This document shows positions 1 to 11,518 of a stretch of 41,149 nucleotides of DNA, piece after piece. Origin of the DNA: an uncultured Desulfovibrio sp. (lineage in GTDB: Bacteria > Desulfobacterota > Desulfovibrionia > Desulfovibrionales > Desulfovibrionaceae); assembly GCF_944327235.1 (NCBI RefSeq), contig NZ_CALVHE010000016.1, forward strand, positions 1 to 41,149, given 5' to 3'. How positions within the stretch are numbered: position 1 is the stretch's first letter; each line of letters opens with the position of its first letter. Position numbers and translations under genes: made by a program. Under the pieces are notes generated by a model. The model was not told the origin of the DNA. It made no database searches and was given only the letters and a program-made list of their open reading frames with translations.

Positions 1-97
1 ACGGCAAGCGTACTTGTTTTTCATTGTCATAACTTGCTTTTAGCCTCTTTATGGACTCTCTGCTAGTCATGACCCTTATTCAAATATATATGATCCA

Positions 98-2002
98 ATG
101 GTCACTGTCTTGGACAAGGAGACCCAGGGAGATGTCATCGCAAGATTGCGGATGACGCCGGCGGAGGTCAGATCCACGCATGAGTTCGATGTGTATGTGG
201 ATCCGGTGACCGGCGATCAATATCATCGTTACCTGAACGGGGCTTATGATACCGGGTTCATCCTCAGCCCAAGCGATCCCAATTCCAAGCCGCTGGATGC
301 ACGTGATCCGGCGGAAAAGGCGATCATTGATCGCCTGCAATATGATAATCGATTGATAGATTTCGGCTTTACATGGCGTCTGTATCTGAATGAAGACAAT
401 AAAGTATATTATACTCGCGATGGAGGCTTGACCTTTATCAACAATGTGGAAAGACCATTTCAAATCGCATATACTACAGTTAATCCTGATCATCTGGATG
501 AAATAGCCAAGCTAAAGCCAAAAGAAGTAGTGAAAACGGTATCAAAGCCTTATGCAATAACGCACATACCTGCATATCGAGATCCAAAGACTTCAAAGTA
601 TGCCTATAGTCATGATGGAAAGACCTTTTACAGTAATCCTCGCGCTACTCCGGATTCCCGCATCGATCCAGTGAAGGAAAAAGATTTTCTTGACAGGCTT
701 GAGATCGTGATCGCTTCGAGCGCAAAAAATGTGAATTACGATGCATATTATGTAATGGATGGAAACAGGAAGGTGTTTTACTATACGAGGGATGGGGGAA
801 AGACGTTTACAAAGAACGGTGGCGACCCCCTGCAAACGGATCTGGACACAGCCAACCCCGCCCATGCAGCCCAGATCGCGCAGCTTCAACCCGATCCGAT
901 AGTCAGGAATACTACCATCCACTATCGGGAATACATGGATCCGCTTGATGCCGGGAAAAAATATTATTCCAGTGATGGCGGCAAATCCTTTTGCACGGAC
1001 ATCACAAAACCGGCTGACACCAAACTTGACAAAAATGATCCCGGCTATGCCGCCCTGGTGGGGCGTCTTGTGGAAACCGGTTCCTTTGTTAATGAAGCGA
1101 CATATTACACCCAATACCGGGACGCAAATGGAACTATTTACTGGACTCCGGACAACGGCCAGACCTTCGTGCGGGATTACAATAAACCCAGCGAGATCGC
1201 GCTGGATAAGTCAAACGCCGCCGATGCTCAGATCATCGCCGGACTCTTCTTGGTTCCCCATGTCAGTCAAATAACAGTGTCGTATAATCAGTGCACGGAT
1301 CCTGTGGATGGCACGATCTATTATACGCCCAGAGATGGAAAAGGCGACTATTTCATCAGTGATGTAAATCAGTATGATACAAAAACACTGGATATCAACG
1401 ATCCGGCCCAAAAGGCAGTGATGGACAGACTACAGCCTGTGCACGCCAAGCACCCGGCGATCTGGACCAAAGAGTTTCCTGAAGTCTATTATATCTATCA
1501 GGATGGGACCACAGGAAAAATTTATTACGAATACGGCAATGGAACCATTACCCCGTCATGGGCAGACCCTTATAAAGATACTACTATCCTTGATCCGACA
1601 GACCCGGCGGACAAGGCCATACTGGATAATTTGACGCCCGCGATCACGACTGTTGCTGGCGAATACCGTGTATGGGTACCAGGGGAGAGGGCTCCGGCGG
1701 CCGTTATCGAGACCCAGCAGGCCGCCCAGCACGCCCTTGTGGCCATAGAGCGGGCCATCGTCTCCAAGGACAGGATCCGCGCTCATCTGGGTGCACTGCA
1801 GAATCGGCTGAAAAATACGATAACCAACCTCACCATACAGGCCGAGAACCTTCAGGACGCGGAATCCCGCATTTCGGACGTGGATGTGGCAACGGAAATG
1901 ACAGAATTTGTCCGCAACCAGATCCTGGCGCAATCGACCGTGTCCATGCTGGCTCAGGCCAATTCCTTGCCGAAGTTGCTGGCCTCGCTCATCCAGGCTT
2001 AG
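98..2002 (+). CDS. Flagellin-like protein with eight ~60-residue repeats; N-terminus missing (fragment or silent copy)
   Basis: The last ~97 residues (about 538-634) form a typical flagellin C-terminal D1/D0 region, with AHLGALQNRL, ISDVDVATEMTEFVRNQIL and AQANSLPK. Residues 5-497 are eight tandem repeats of 59-67 residues. Each begins with LD..DPA..A.I..L, and most carry YYTRDGGKTF-like motifs resembling Asp-boxes (SxDxGxxW/F). A ninth unit is partial. The conserved flagellin N-terminus is absent. Upstream in-frame codons 62-97 still resemble a repeat tail (SHDPYSN...YDP), but a stop at 41-43 closes the frame. The ATG at 98 has no Shine-Dalgarno. It is therefore probably a 3' fragment, pseudogene or donor cassette. 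The repeat part is visibly AT-richer than the 3' end and neighbouring genes. The TAG stop is formed by the family 1 repeat. Flagellin homology is sure; function is not. Confidence 0.75.
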   Translation: MVTVLDKETQGDVIARLRMTPAEVRSTHEFDVYVDPVTGDQYHRYLNGAYDTGFILSPSDPNSKPLDARDPAEKAIIDRLQYDNRLIDFGFTWRLYLNEDNKVYYTRDGGLTFINNVERPFQIAYTTVNPDHLDEIAKLKPKEVVKTVSKPYAITHIPAYRDPKTSKYAYSHDGKTFYSNPRATPDSRIDPVKEKDFLDRLEIVIASSAKNVNYDAYYVMDGNRKVFYYTRDGGKTFTKNGGDPLQTDLDTANPAHAAQIAQLQPDPIVRNTTIHYREYMDPLDAGKKYYSSDGGKSFCTDITKPADTKLDKNDPGYAALVGRLVETGSFVNEATYYTQYRDANGTIYWTPDNGQTFVRDYNKPSEIALDKSNAADAQIIAGLFLVPHVSQITVSYNQCTDPVDGTIYYTPRDGKGDYFISDVNQYDTKTLDINDPAQKAVMDRLQPVHAKHPAIWTKEFPEVYYIYQDGTTGKIYYEYGNGTITPSWADPYKDTTILDPTDPADKAILDNLTPAITTVAGEYRVWVPGERAPAAVIETQQAAQHALVAIERAIVSKDRIRAHLGALQNRLKNTITNLTIQAENLQDAESRISDVDVATEMTEFVRNQILAQSTVSMLAQANSLPKLLASLIQA

Positions 2003-2148
2003 AGCGTTTTCAGTTTGAACGGCTTCGCGTTCCAAACCATCCGGCTTGGCGTTTCGCGGCAAAAATGCGGTTTTTTCCGCTCACGTTTGGCCGGGCGGCG
2101 CGGTGTCGCCGCCTCGCATCTTGTCTTTTTCAAAGGGAGAACACTCTA
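2000..2148 (-). repeat. Family 1 interspersed repeat, copy A
   Basis: A ~145-bp element with ends TAGAGCG... and ...CACTCTA, in reverse orientation relative to the copies at 10059, 20706 and 21535. It carries the common internal blocks: a GTTTGAA end, GTTTCGCGG, an A/T-run hairpin, a GC-rich GGCGGC stem and a TTTTTCAAA end. Its first TAG (2000-2002) is the stop codon of the flagellin-like gene. Confidence 0.85.
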
Positions 2149-2214
2149 AAAACGCAGGAAAGCTTGTCGGCATTCCCCTCAGAAAAGGTTGGCAAAAGTC
2201 GCTGTGTACCCCCC

Positions 2215-2252
2215 AAAAAAACAGGGCCGGAAGAGATACCTTCCGGCCCTGT
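2215..2252 (-). terminator. Rho-independent terminator of the ATP synthase operon
   Basis: A perfect 13-bp stem (2221-2233 with 2240-2252) around a 6-nt loop is followed, reading the minus strand, by a run of seven T. It lies 23 bp beyond the atpC stop. The stem could also slow transcription from the flagellin side, but no T run follows on the plus strand. Confidence 0.9.
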
Positions 2253-2275
2253 GGCGTTTCTTGCCGCCGAGAAGG

Positions 2276-2674
2276 TTAGCGGCGAGCCAGTTCCAGACGG
2301 GTCACGGCACGTTGCAGGGCGGCTTCCGCCCGTTTGACGTCCAGATCCTCAGCGCGCTGGCTCAGGCGTTCCTCGGCGCGTCGTTTGGCGGCTTCGGCGC
2401 GCGCCACGTCAATGTCCTCGGCACGTTCCGCCGATTCGGCCAGCACGGTCAGCACGTTCTCGTTCACGTCGGCAAAGCCGCCGGAAATGAAGATGTACTG
2501 ATCCCTGCCGTTGTCGCTGTAGCGAAGAGGGCCGATTTTCAGGGCCGAAAGCAGAGAGACGTGATGCGGCAGCACGCCGAATTCACCCATGACGCCGGGG
2601 CAGACGACCATATCCGTCTCCGTGCTGACCACGGTCTTGTCCGGGGTGACGATCTCCAGTTGCAGCGTGCTCAT
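2276..2674 (-). CDS. atpC: ATP synthase F1 epsilon subunit
   Basis: 132 residues, normal length for epsilon. The N-terminal beta-sandwich ([15 protein letters not shown], then GEFGVLPHH and ISGGFADV) is clear. It is followed by an Ala/Arg/Glu-rich helical hairpin (about residues 85-130), the domain that regulates ATPase activity in this family. The subunit sits in the central stalk with gamma and couples rotation to catalysis. It is the last gene of the operon, 19 bp after atpD, and is followed by a strong terminator. The start has an AGGA-type ribosome binding site and matches the usual epsilon N-terminus. Confidence 0.97.
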   Translation of the reverse strand: MSTLQLEIVTPDKTVVSTETDMVVCPGVMGEFGVLPHHVSLLSALKIGPLRYSDNGRDQYIFISGGFADVNENVLTVLAESAERAEDIDVARAEAAKRRAEERLSQRAEDLDVKRAEAALQRAVTRLELARR

Positions 2675-2693
2675 GCGTATCCTCCGCTATGCC

Positions 2694-5010
<2,317 letters not shown>

Positions 5011-5025
5011 GGTTTCCTCCCGGCG

Positions 5026-6534
<1,509 letters not shown>

Positions 6535-6537
6535 CTG

Positions 6538-7089
6538 CTATTCACCCCTCTTGAATGTCTCCCGAAGGATTGCCAGTTGAGCGCGCAGACTGGCGTCCAG
6601 CACCTTGTCGCCCACCTTGAGGACGATGCCGCCGAGAATGTCGGGATCCACGTCAAAGCCCAGTTCGATGGATGTCCCGGCTTTCTGTTCCAGCTCGGCC
6701 TTGAGAGCGACCTGCCTTTCTTCGGTAAGTTCCACGGCGGTGGTGAGCCTGCCGCGGAGAATTCCCCTCGCCTCGTCCAGCAGCGTGCCGTAGCAGCGCA
6801 CAATATCGCCCAGACATGCCAGGCGTTCCTTGTCGGCCAGCAACAGGCAGAAGTTGCGGACCGTCTGGTCGATCTTCATTTTTTTCAACACGGCGGAGAG
6901 GACAGCCTTCTTTTCCGCTGTGGCGATGATCGGGCTTTTCAGCACCGCCGCCAGAGCCGGGACCGCCTGTGTCTGTTCGCACAGCGCTTGCAGATCCGCA
7001 TTGTAGCGGCCAAGCGCCTCCTCGCTCTGTTCGCTGCCCAGCGCAAAGAGCGCGGCAGCGTACCGGCGCGCGATCATGGAGTCTGTCAT
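6538..7089 (-). CDS. atpH: ATP synthase F1 delta subunit
   Basis: 183 residues. The N-terminus MTDSMIARRYAAALFALG and the C-terminal segment GFDVDPDILGGIVLKVGDKVLDAS match the delta/OSCP family. Delta links the F1 head to the b-type peripheral stalk. The ATG overlaps the atpF stop codon by 4 nt (ATGA), indicating translational coupling of stalk components. Confidence 0.96.
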   Translation of the reverse strand: MTDSMIARRYAAALFALGSEQSEEALGRYNADLQALCEQTQAVPALAAVLKSPIIATAEKKAVLSAVLKKMKIDQTVRNFCLLLADKERLACLGDIVRCYGTLLDEARGILRGRLTTAVELTEERQVALKAELEQKAGTSIELGFDVDPDILGGIVLKVGDKVLDASLRAQLAILRETFKRGE

Positions 7090-7673
7090 TGCAGCACCAC
7101 CTTGTTGAGCGATTTGGCAATGAGCGCTTCATGGCCCTGAGCGTCCAGCTTTTCCACAAGGGCCTTCTGGGCGGCGTCCACGATCTCGTCGGCCACGGCG
7201 GCACGCACTTCCGCAAGGATGGTGCGGCCTTCGTTCTCCGCCGTCCGGCGGGCCTGTTCAAGGATCTGGTCGGCCTGCCGACGGGCCTCATCGAGGATAC
7301 CGGCCTTCAGGCGTTCGGCCTGAGCGGCGCTTTCATCAAGGATGGCCTTGCGTTCGGCTTCCAGATGGGCGATGCGCTGTTCCACTTCCGCCAGACGCTT
7401 CTTGGCGTCGCTGCGCCGCTGCTCCAGATCGTCGAGCCCTTCCTGGATCTGCCGGCGGCGTCCGCTGAAGTATTTGCGGGCCATGCCGCCCACGAAATAC
7501 CAGAGGATGCCCGCAAACAGGACGAAGTTGAGGACACGCCAGCCGAAGTCCCCCCAGCGGGGCGCGGCATGTTCCTCCGCCGCCAGAGCCGCGGCGGTCA
7601 TGAGCAGGGTGAGCGCCGCGACGAGCACCGTCTGCCGCGCGACCCTGCGGCCTGCATGTTTCCACATTTTCAA
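7086..7673 (-). CDS. atpF: ATP synthase F0 b subunit, with an N-terminal hydrophobic extension
   Basis: 195 residues. A first hydrophobic stretch (about residues 15-32, ending ALAAEE) looks like a cleavable signal or extra anchor. The family membrane helix follows (VLNFVLFAGILWYFVGG, about 47-63), then a long charged coiled coil that forms the peripheral stalk. Ordinary b subunits are about 155-170 residues with a single membrane helix. Longer b proteins with an N-terminal extension next to a shorter b' are common in deltaproteobacteria. It follows the b' gene with a 37-bp gap and overlaps atpH by 4 nt. Confidence 0.94.
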   Translation of the reverse strand: MKMWKHAGRRVARQTVLVAALTLLMTAAALAAEEHAAPRWGDFGWRVLNFVLFAGILWYFVGGMARKYFSGRRRQIQEGLDDLEQRRSDAKKRLAEVEQRIAHLEAERKAILDESAAQAERLKAGILDEARRQADQILEQARRTAENEGRTILAEVRAAVADEIVDAAQKALVEKLDAQGHEALIAKSLNKVVLQ

Positions 7674-7710
7674 GGTGATTACCCCCTTGCCGTTGCCGGT
7701 TGCGTACTCC

Positions 7711-8130
7711 TTATCCCCGCAGCACCTTTTCCGCCGTCAGGGCGGAGAGGGTCGCCACCTGACCGCGCAGGGCGGCAAGGGTCTGCTGCGCTTCGGCTTC
7801 CAGTTCCCGACGGGTCTGGGCCAGGATCTCCTGGGCCTTTTTCTGGGCATCGCCCACGATGACCTGCTGTTCCGCCGCGCCCGCGCTGCGGCCTTCGTCG
7901 CAGAGACGGGCGGCATCGCGCCGCGCCTGCACGAGGGCGGCCTCGTAGCCGTCCAGCCGTTTGGCGGCTTCATCCTCAAAGGATTCGGCTTCGCCGCGCA
8001 TACCGTCCATGACGTCCTTGCGCTGGCGGATGATGCGCCGGATGGGGCGGATGAGCAGGATATTCAGGACGAAGAGGGCGATCAGAAAATTCGCCAACTG
8101 GAAGAGTAGAGTGATATTGAGATCCAGCAT
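7711..8130 (-). CDS. atpF': ATP synthase F0 b' subunit
   Basis: 139 residues from MLDLNITLLFQLANF, preceded by GAGGAG. An upstream in-frame start would add 31 residues without family resemblance and overlap the likely promoter. The single membrane helix (about residues 8-27, FQLANFLIALFVLNILLI) is followed by a basic patch RPIRRIIRQRK and a charged coiled coil. It is expected to pair with AtpF in the peripheral stalk. It is the first gene of the operon. The a and c subunit genes are not in this window, which agrees with a split F0/F1 arrangement. Confidence 0.94.
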   Translation of the reverse strand: MLDLNITLLFQLANFLIALFVLNILLIRPIRRIIRQRKDVMDGMRGEAESFEDEAAKRLDGYEAALVQARRDAARLCDEGRSAGAAEQQVIVGDAQKKAQEILAQTRRELEAEAQQTLAALRGQVATLSALTAEKVLRG

Positions 8131-8194
8131 ATGGCTTCTCCTCGAGGATGATTGCCGGGGGATGCCCCTTAAGATACGGATTATCGGCCCGTCT

Positions 8195-8223
8195 ACAGTA
8201 CGGCATGGCGGGGCTTCTGTCAA
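8195..8223 (-). promoter_or_regulatory. Candidate sigma70 promoter of the ATP synthase operon
   Basis: On the minus strand TTGACA (8218-8223) is followed after 17 bp by TACTGT (8195-8200), about 65 bp upstream of the atpF' start. The -35 box is perfect and the -10 box matches four of six. It is the best promoter match in this gap, found by eye only. Confidence 0.5.
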
Positions 8224-8300
8224 AGCCTTTGCGCCCGCCGAGAGGTCGGCCGGGTCGTAATGCCGCCTTTCCGCACTGTTGCGGTAAAAAAAGCGTCTGT

Positions 8301-9362
8301 TCAGACCAGCAGCCAGTCCTCAGGGGCGTAACCCGCCTCCCCAAGCCAGTCGGCTGCCTCTTCGGCAGCCCCGTGGGCCGTCAGCACATTGAGCAGCAGG
8401 CCCGTCCCCGGCGGCGGCAGCTCCTGACGGGAAAGGACGGGCACGCGGCGCGCGTCATGCGGCGACAGGGGCACACGTTGCCCGATCTTGCACGGGTCGA
8501 TGTCGATGAAGGCCACAGGCTCGATACCTTCGGCCCAGAGCGGCGCGAGGCGGCGGCGAGCCACCCGGCCCGCGCCCAGCACCCAGACCCGTTCCCGCCC
8601 CTCACGAAGCAGGTGACGAGCCAGCCAGCGGGCGCGCAGGGCGTTGTTGGCGGTATCGGTATAACGGGCGTCGGTGCGGGTCAGCCTGCCGGGAGGATCG
8701 TTCCAGACGAGCAGTTCCTCCGGCAGCTTTTCCATGTGGGCCCCGGCATGGAACCAGCGCAGCCACAGCTCCCAGTCCTCGGCAAAGTCGCCATCGGCAT
8801 AGCCGCCGAAGCGCTCGACGGCCGAGCGCCGGAACATGGCGGACGGGTGACAGATCGGCGTGTCCCGGAAGCGGTTGCGGGCCATCTCCTCATGGCCGCA
8901 CAGACCGTTCTGCCAATCGACATAGTGAGCAAAGCCGTATGCCGTGCGGGGATCGCCGCCAAAACGGACGCGGCTTGCGCTGACATCCAGTCCCGGCTGC
9001 CGCAGGAGGTGGGCCGCCTGTCGGGCAAGGCGTTGCGGATGGGCCACATCGTCGGCGTCCATTCGGGCGATGAACTCGCCCCGTGCCGCTTCCAGCCCGG
9101 CATTGAGCGCCCGGGCGATGCCGCCATGCGGCACTCGGACGATCCGCAGGCGGCCGTCCGCGCGGGCAAGGTCGTGCAGGACGGCGGGCGTGGCGTCGTC
9201 GGAGCCGTCGTCCACGGCGAGGATCTCCAGCGGGGGCAGAGGAGCCTGTGGCGTACCGCACTGGGCAAAAAGGCTTTCAAAGGCCGTCCGCAGGCGGCGA
9301 CCGTCGTCAGCGGCGGCGTTCCAGACCGGAACGAGCACCGAGATGGACGGAGCGTCCTTCAT
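8301..9362 (-). CDS. Family 2 glycosyltransferase with a C-terminal Rossmann-like domain
   Basis: 353 residues. The N-terminal GT-A fold shows SVLVPVWNA, LAVDDGSDD, GGIARALNAGLEAA and the DxD-type motif RMDADDVAHP, so it should transfer a sugar from a nucleotide donor to an unknown acceptor. EDWELWLRW is a typical later GT2 motif. From about residue 262 a second segment, VWVLGAGRVARRRLAPL, looks like a dinucleotide-type Rossmann fold followed by AFIDIDPCKIGQ. This tail occurs in some GT2 proteins, but I do not know its role. The ATG overlaps the aroL stop by 4 nt. No other polysaccharide genes are nearby. Confidence 0.88.
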   Translation of the reverse strand: MKDAPSISVLVPVWNAAADDGRRLRTAFESLFAQCGTPQAPLPPLEILAVDDGSDDATPAVLHDLARADGRLRIVRVPHGGIARALNAGLEAARGEFIARMDADDVAHPQRLARQAAHLLRQPGLDVSASRVRFGGDPRTAYGFAHYVDWQNGLCGHEEMARNRFRDTPICHPSAMFRRSAVERFGGYADGDFAEDWELWLRWFHAGAHMEKLPEELLVWNDPPGRLTRTDARYTDTANNALRARWLARHLLREGRERVWVLGAGRVARRRLAPLWAEGIEPVAFIDIDPCKIGQRVPLSPHDARRVPVLSRQELPPPGTGLLLNVLTAHGAAEEAADWLGEAGYAPEDWLLV

Positions 9363-9925
9363 GCGTCGGCATTCCCGGAAAGCAGGGTCAGGGCCTGCGC
9401 GCAGACGTTGCGGAGCGGACGGGCGGCATCGAGGCGATGGTGGGCCTCTTCATACAGCGGCAGACGTTGCGCGAGGACGTCGGCCACCTCCTCGGTCAGG
9501 CTCTTCCCCGTCAGCGAGGGGCGTTGCGCCTCCAGCGGATTGCGGTTGAGCCGCCGTACCAGTTCCGCCACCGGCACGTCCAGAAAGAATACGCGTCCCG
9601 TCTCGCGCATGAAACGGCGGTTCTCCTCGGCCAGCACCATGCCGCCGCCCGTGGCCACCACGCCACGCCACGCCGCCCTCTGAGCGGCCGTCTCCCCCGC
9701 TGCGGAGGCATTTTCCAGCTCGGCGGCCACTTCGCGCAGAATGGCGCTTTCCCGGCGGCGAAAGCCTTCCCAGCCTTCGCGGGCGACGATGGCGGCCACC
9801 TCCTCGCCGCTGCGCTCCCGCAGGCGGTGATCCGTATCCACGAAAGGCAGGCCGAGGGCTGCGGCCAGCGCCCGGCCAAGGCTCGTCTTGCCGCAGGCGC
9901 GCGGCCCGGTCAGATAGATAAGCAT
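9359..9925 (-). CDS. aroL: Shikimate kinase (AroL type)
   Basis: 188 residues. It phosphorylates the 3-hydroxyl of shikimate with ATP, the fifth step of the chorismate pathway. The Walker A is GPRACGKTS at the N-terminus. FVDTDHRLRE holds the shikimate-binding aspartate, ATGGGMVL the glycine-rich substrate loop, and RPSLTGKSLTEEV the lid region. GPRxCGKT, EGWEGFRRRE and RPSLTGK resemble E. coli AroL more than AroK. An AGGAGG site precedes the start. It is co-transcribed with, and translationally coupled to, the downstream glycosyltransferase. Confidence 0.95.
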   Translation of the reverse strand: MLIYLTGPRACGKTSLGRALAAALGLPFVDTDHRLRERSGEEVAAIVAREGWEGFRRRESAILREVAAELENASAAGETAAQRAAWRGVVATGGGMVLAEENRRFMRETGRVFFLDVPVAELVRRLNRNPLEAQRPSLTGKSLTEEVADVLAQRLPLYEEAHHRLDAARPLRNVCAQALTLLSGNADA

Positions 9926-9954
9926 GAACGCCTCCTGAACGCCGGAAAATGGGC

Positions 9955-10037
9955 GTTCGGCTGTTCGTTTTCTGGGGGGAAGGGGAACCCCTCCGCCGGC
10001 GCGGGAGGGGTTCCCCTTCCCCCAAAAAGCATGTTCA
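9955..10037. repeat. Large GC-rich inverted repeat related to family 2 ends
   Basis: Two 19-bp perfectly complementary arms (within 9967-9990 and 10004-10026) flank an ~11-bp GC-rich centre. The outer sequence resembles the terminal 60 bp of the family 2 element (TTCGTT, a G run, GAAGGGGAACCCCTC). No T run follows on either strand, so it is not an obvious terminator. It reads as a collapsed pair of family 2 ends. Confidence 0.6.
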
Positions 10038-10058
10038 GAACAGCGTCAGCAGGCGCTG

Positions 10059-10203
10059 GAGCGTTTTTATCTTTGAAAAAGATGAAACGCGAGGCGGCGA
10101 CACAACGCTGCCCGGCCCAAACCAAGCGGAAAAACCGCGCTTTTTCCGCGAAACACCAGGCCGTATGGTTTGAAACGCAAAGTGTTTCAAACTGAAAATG
10201 CTC
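10059..10203 (+). repeat. Family 1 interspersed repeat, copy B
   Basis: 145 bp with GAGCG at the left and GCTC at the right. The first hairpin is ATCTTT-GAA-AAAGAT (10069-10083). A central hairpin has 9-bp arms GCGGAAAAA/TTTTTCCGC, and the last hairpin lies in the GTTTGAAACGC part. Its right end supplies the GA of the alr TGA stop codon (10202-10204). The flanking TA has decayed on both sides. Confidence 0.85.
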
Positions 10204-11335
10204 AAATGATATATTGCCGGGGATTCACTTCGCCCATGAGGCAGAGCAGTTCATAGGGCAGCACATCGGCCAGTCGGGCCAGTTCGCAGACCGTGACAGG
10301 GCGTTCGCCGGGGGCGGCCTCGCCGCCCATGAGCCAGGCGGTGTCTCCCCGGCTGACGTCGGGAAGGTGGCTCACGTCGGCCATCATCATGCTCATGCAG
10401 ACGCGGCCCACCACCGGCGCGCGGCGGCCGTGCAGGAGCACGGCGGCCTTGTTGGACAGGGCGCGCGGGTAGGCCGTGGCGTAGCCGCAGGCGATGACGG
10501 CAATGGTCATATCGTGGGAGGCGGTGAATGTGCGGCCGTAGGAAAGGCTCTGCCCGGCCCGGAGTTGACGTACCTGCATCACCGGGGCGCTGAGGCTCAT
10601 GACCCATTCCAGACCCGCGCCGCGTTCTTCCCAGGGGCCGCCCGCAAAGGGGTTGCCGCCGTACAGGGCCAGTCCGGGACGGCAAAGCTCGAAACGGGCC
10701 TGCGGCAGGCCGAGCGTGCCCGCCGTATTGGCCAGCGAGCGCGCCAGACCGGGCCAGCGGTGCCGCAGCGGCTCGCACAGGTTGCGGAAACGTTCTATCT
10801 GTTCCAGCGAAAAGGCTTCATCTTCGGGCATGTCCGCGCTGGGCATGTGCGAAAGGGCCATGACCGGCACAAGTTGCGGCATGTGCTCAAGGGCGCTGAG
10901 CAGGGCGGGGATGTCCGCGGCGTCGAAGCCCAGCCGCCCCATGCCGGTGTCCAGCTTGAGAGCGATGTCCAGCGTGTCGCCGCGGCCGCTCAGGCCTTCG
11001 GCCGCGTTCTGCAGGTCCTCGAAGCAGGCCACCACCGGCGTGAGGCAGGCGTCGGCGGCCTGCGTCCACTCGTTGGGACAGAGCGCGCCCATGAGCGTCA
11101 CCACCCGCTGGCGGTAGCCTTCGTCCCGCAGGGAGATGCCTTCGCTGACGGTGCCGACGGCGAACTGGCGGGCTCCGGCGCGATCCAGTGCCCGCGCCAC
11201 CGGCAGCAGGCCGTGTCCGTAGGCGTCGGACTTGATGACCGGCAGGATGGTCTCCGGCGCGCCGAGGCGGGCAAAATTGCGCTGCAGGGCGGGCAGATCG
11301 ATATGGCAGGCGGACGGGGTAAAGATGCAGGTCAT
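10202..11335 (-). CDS. alr: Alanine racemase
   Basis: 377 residues from MTCIFTPSACHIDL, preceded by GGAG at 8 bp. A longer start at 11374 has a poor ribosome site. It is a PLP enzyme that interconverts L- and D-alanine for peptidoglycan. PVIKSDAYGHG holds the PLP lysine, ALKLDTGMGRLGF and LCRPGLALYGGNP are conserved, and VGRVCMSMMMADV carries the region around the second-monomer active site. The C-terminal beta domain is complete. Its stop codon is made by the edge of the family 1 repeat, so the last residues (RQYII) may differ from the ancestral end. It follows tgt after 183 bp and has its own candidate promoter. Confidence 0.94.
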   Translation of the reverse strand: MTCIFTPSACHIDLPALQRNFARLGAPETILPVIKSDAYGHGLLPVARALDRAGARQFAVGTVSEGISLRDEGYRQRVVTLMGALCPNEWTQAADACLTPVVACFEDLQNAAEGLSGRGDTLDIALKLDTGMGRLGFDAADIPALLSALEHMPQLVPVMALSHMPSADMPEDEAFSLEQIERFRNLCEPLRHRWPGLARSLANTAGTLGLPQARFELCRPGLALYGGNPFAGGPWEERGAGLEWVMSLSAPVMQVRQLRAGQSLSYGRTFTASHDMTIAVIACGYATAYPRALSNKAAVLLHGRRAPVVGRVCMSMMMADVSHLPDVSRGDTAWLMGGEAAPGERPVTVCELARLADVLPYELLCLMGEVNPRQYII

Positions 11336-11394
11336 GCGCGTGGCTCCAGCCGGAACGGAAAAGCGCCCGCCCATACATGGCGAGGCGAGTTCCT

Positions 11395-11423
11395 GTCATA
11401 GCAACATGCGGCCGGATAGACAA
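11395..11423 (-). promoter_or_regulatory. Weak candidate promoter of alr
   Basis: Minus strand TTGTCT (11418-11423), 17-bp spacer, TATGAC (11395-11400), about 60 bp before the alr start. Both boxes are imperfect. Confidence 0.3.
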
Positions 11424-11465
11424 GAAAAAGTCTAGACTTGCCGTGCCGCGTCGGCAGGGCGGCAA

Positions 11466-11506
11466 GGGCGTCGTGCGCGGCCCGCTCCGGCGGCGCACGA
11501 CTGCCC
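11466..11506 (-). other. Stem-loop between tgt and alr
   Basis: A GC-rich stem of about 13 bp (11466-11478 with 11493-11506, one mismatch or bulge) just beyond the tgt stop. No T run follows on the minus strand, so termination is uncertain. It may separate tgt and alr expression. Confidence 0.45.
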
Positions 11507-11518
11507 GGCGTCTCGGAT

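Noticed and set aside
1..97. Promoter and translation start of the flagellin-like gene
   Set aside because: No Shine-Dalgarno and no sigma28-type boxes are visible, and the reading frame continues upstream as a repeat tail up to a stop codon.
8266..8292. Terminator for the glycosyltransferase gene (CCGCA-CTGT-TGCGG)
   Set aside because: The stem is 5 bp, and on the minus strand the T run comes before the stem, not after it.
11336..11374. Longer alr start at 11374 (and similar extensions of atpD, atpF', SDR, symporter, acs and the P-type ATPase)
   Set aside because: The extensions add residues without family resemblance. The downstream ATG or GTG has the better placed ribosome site in each case.
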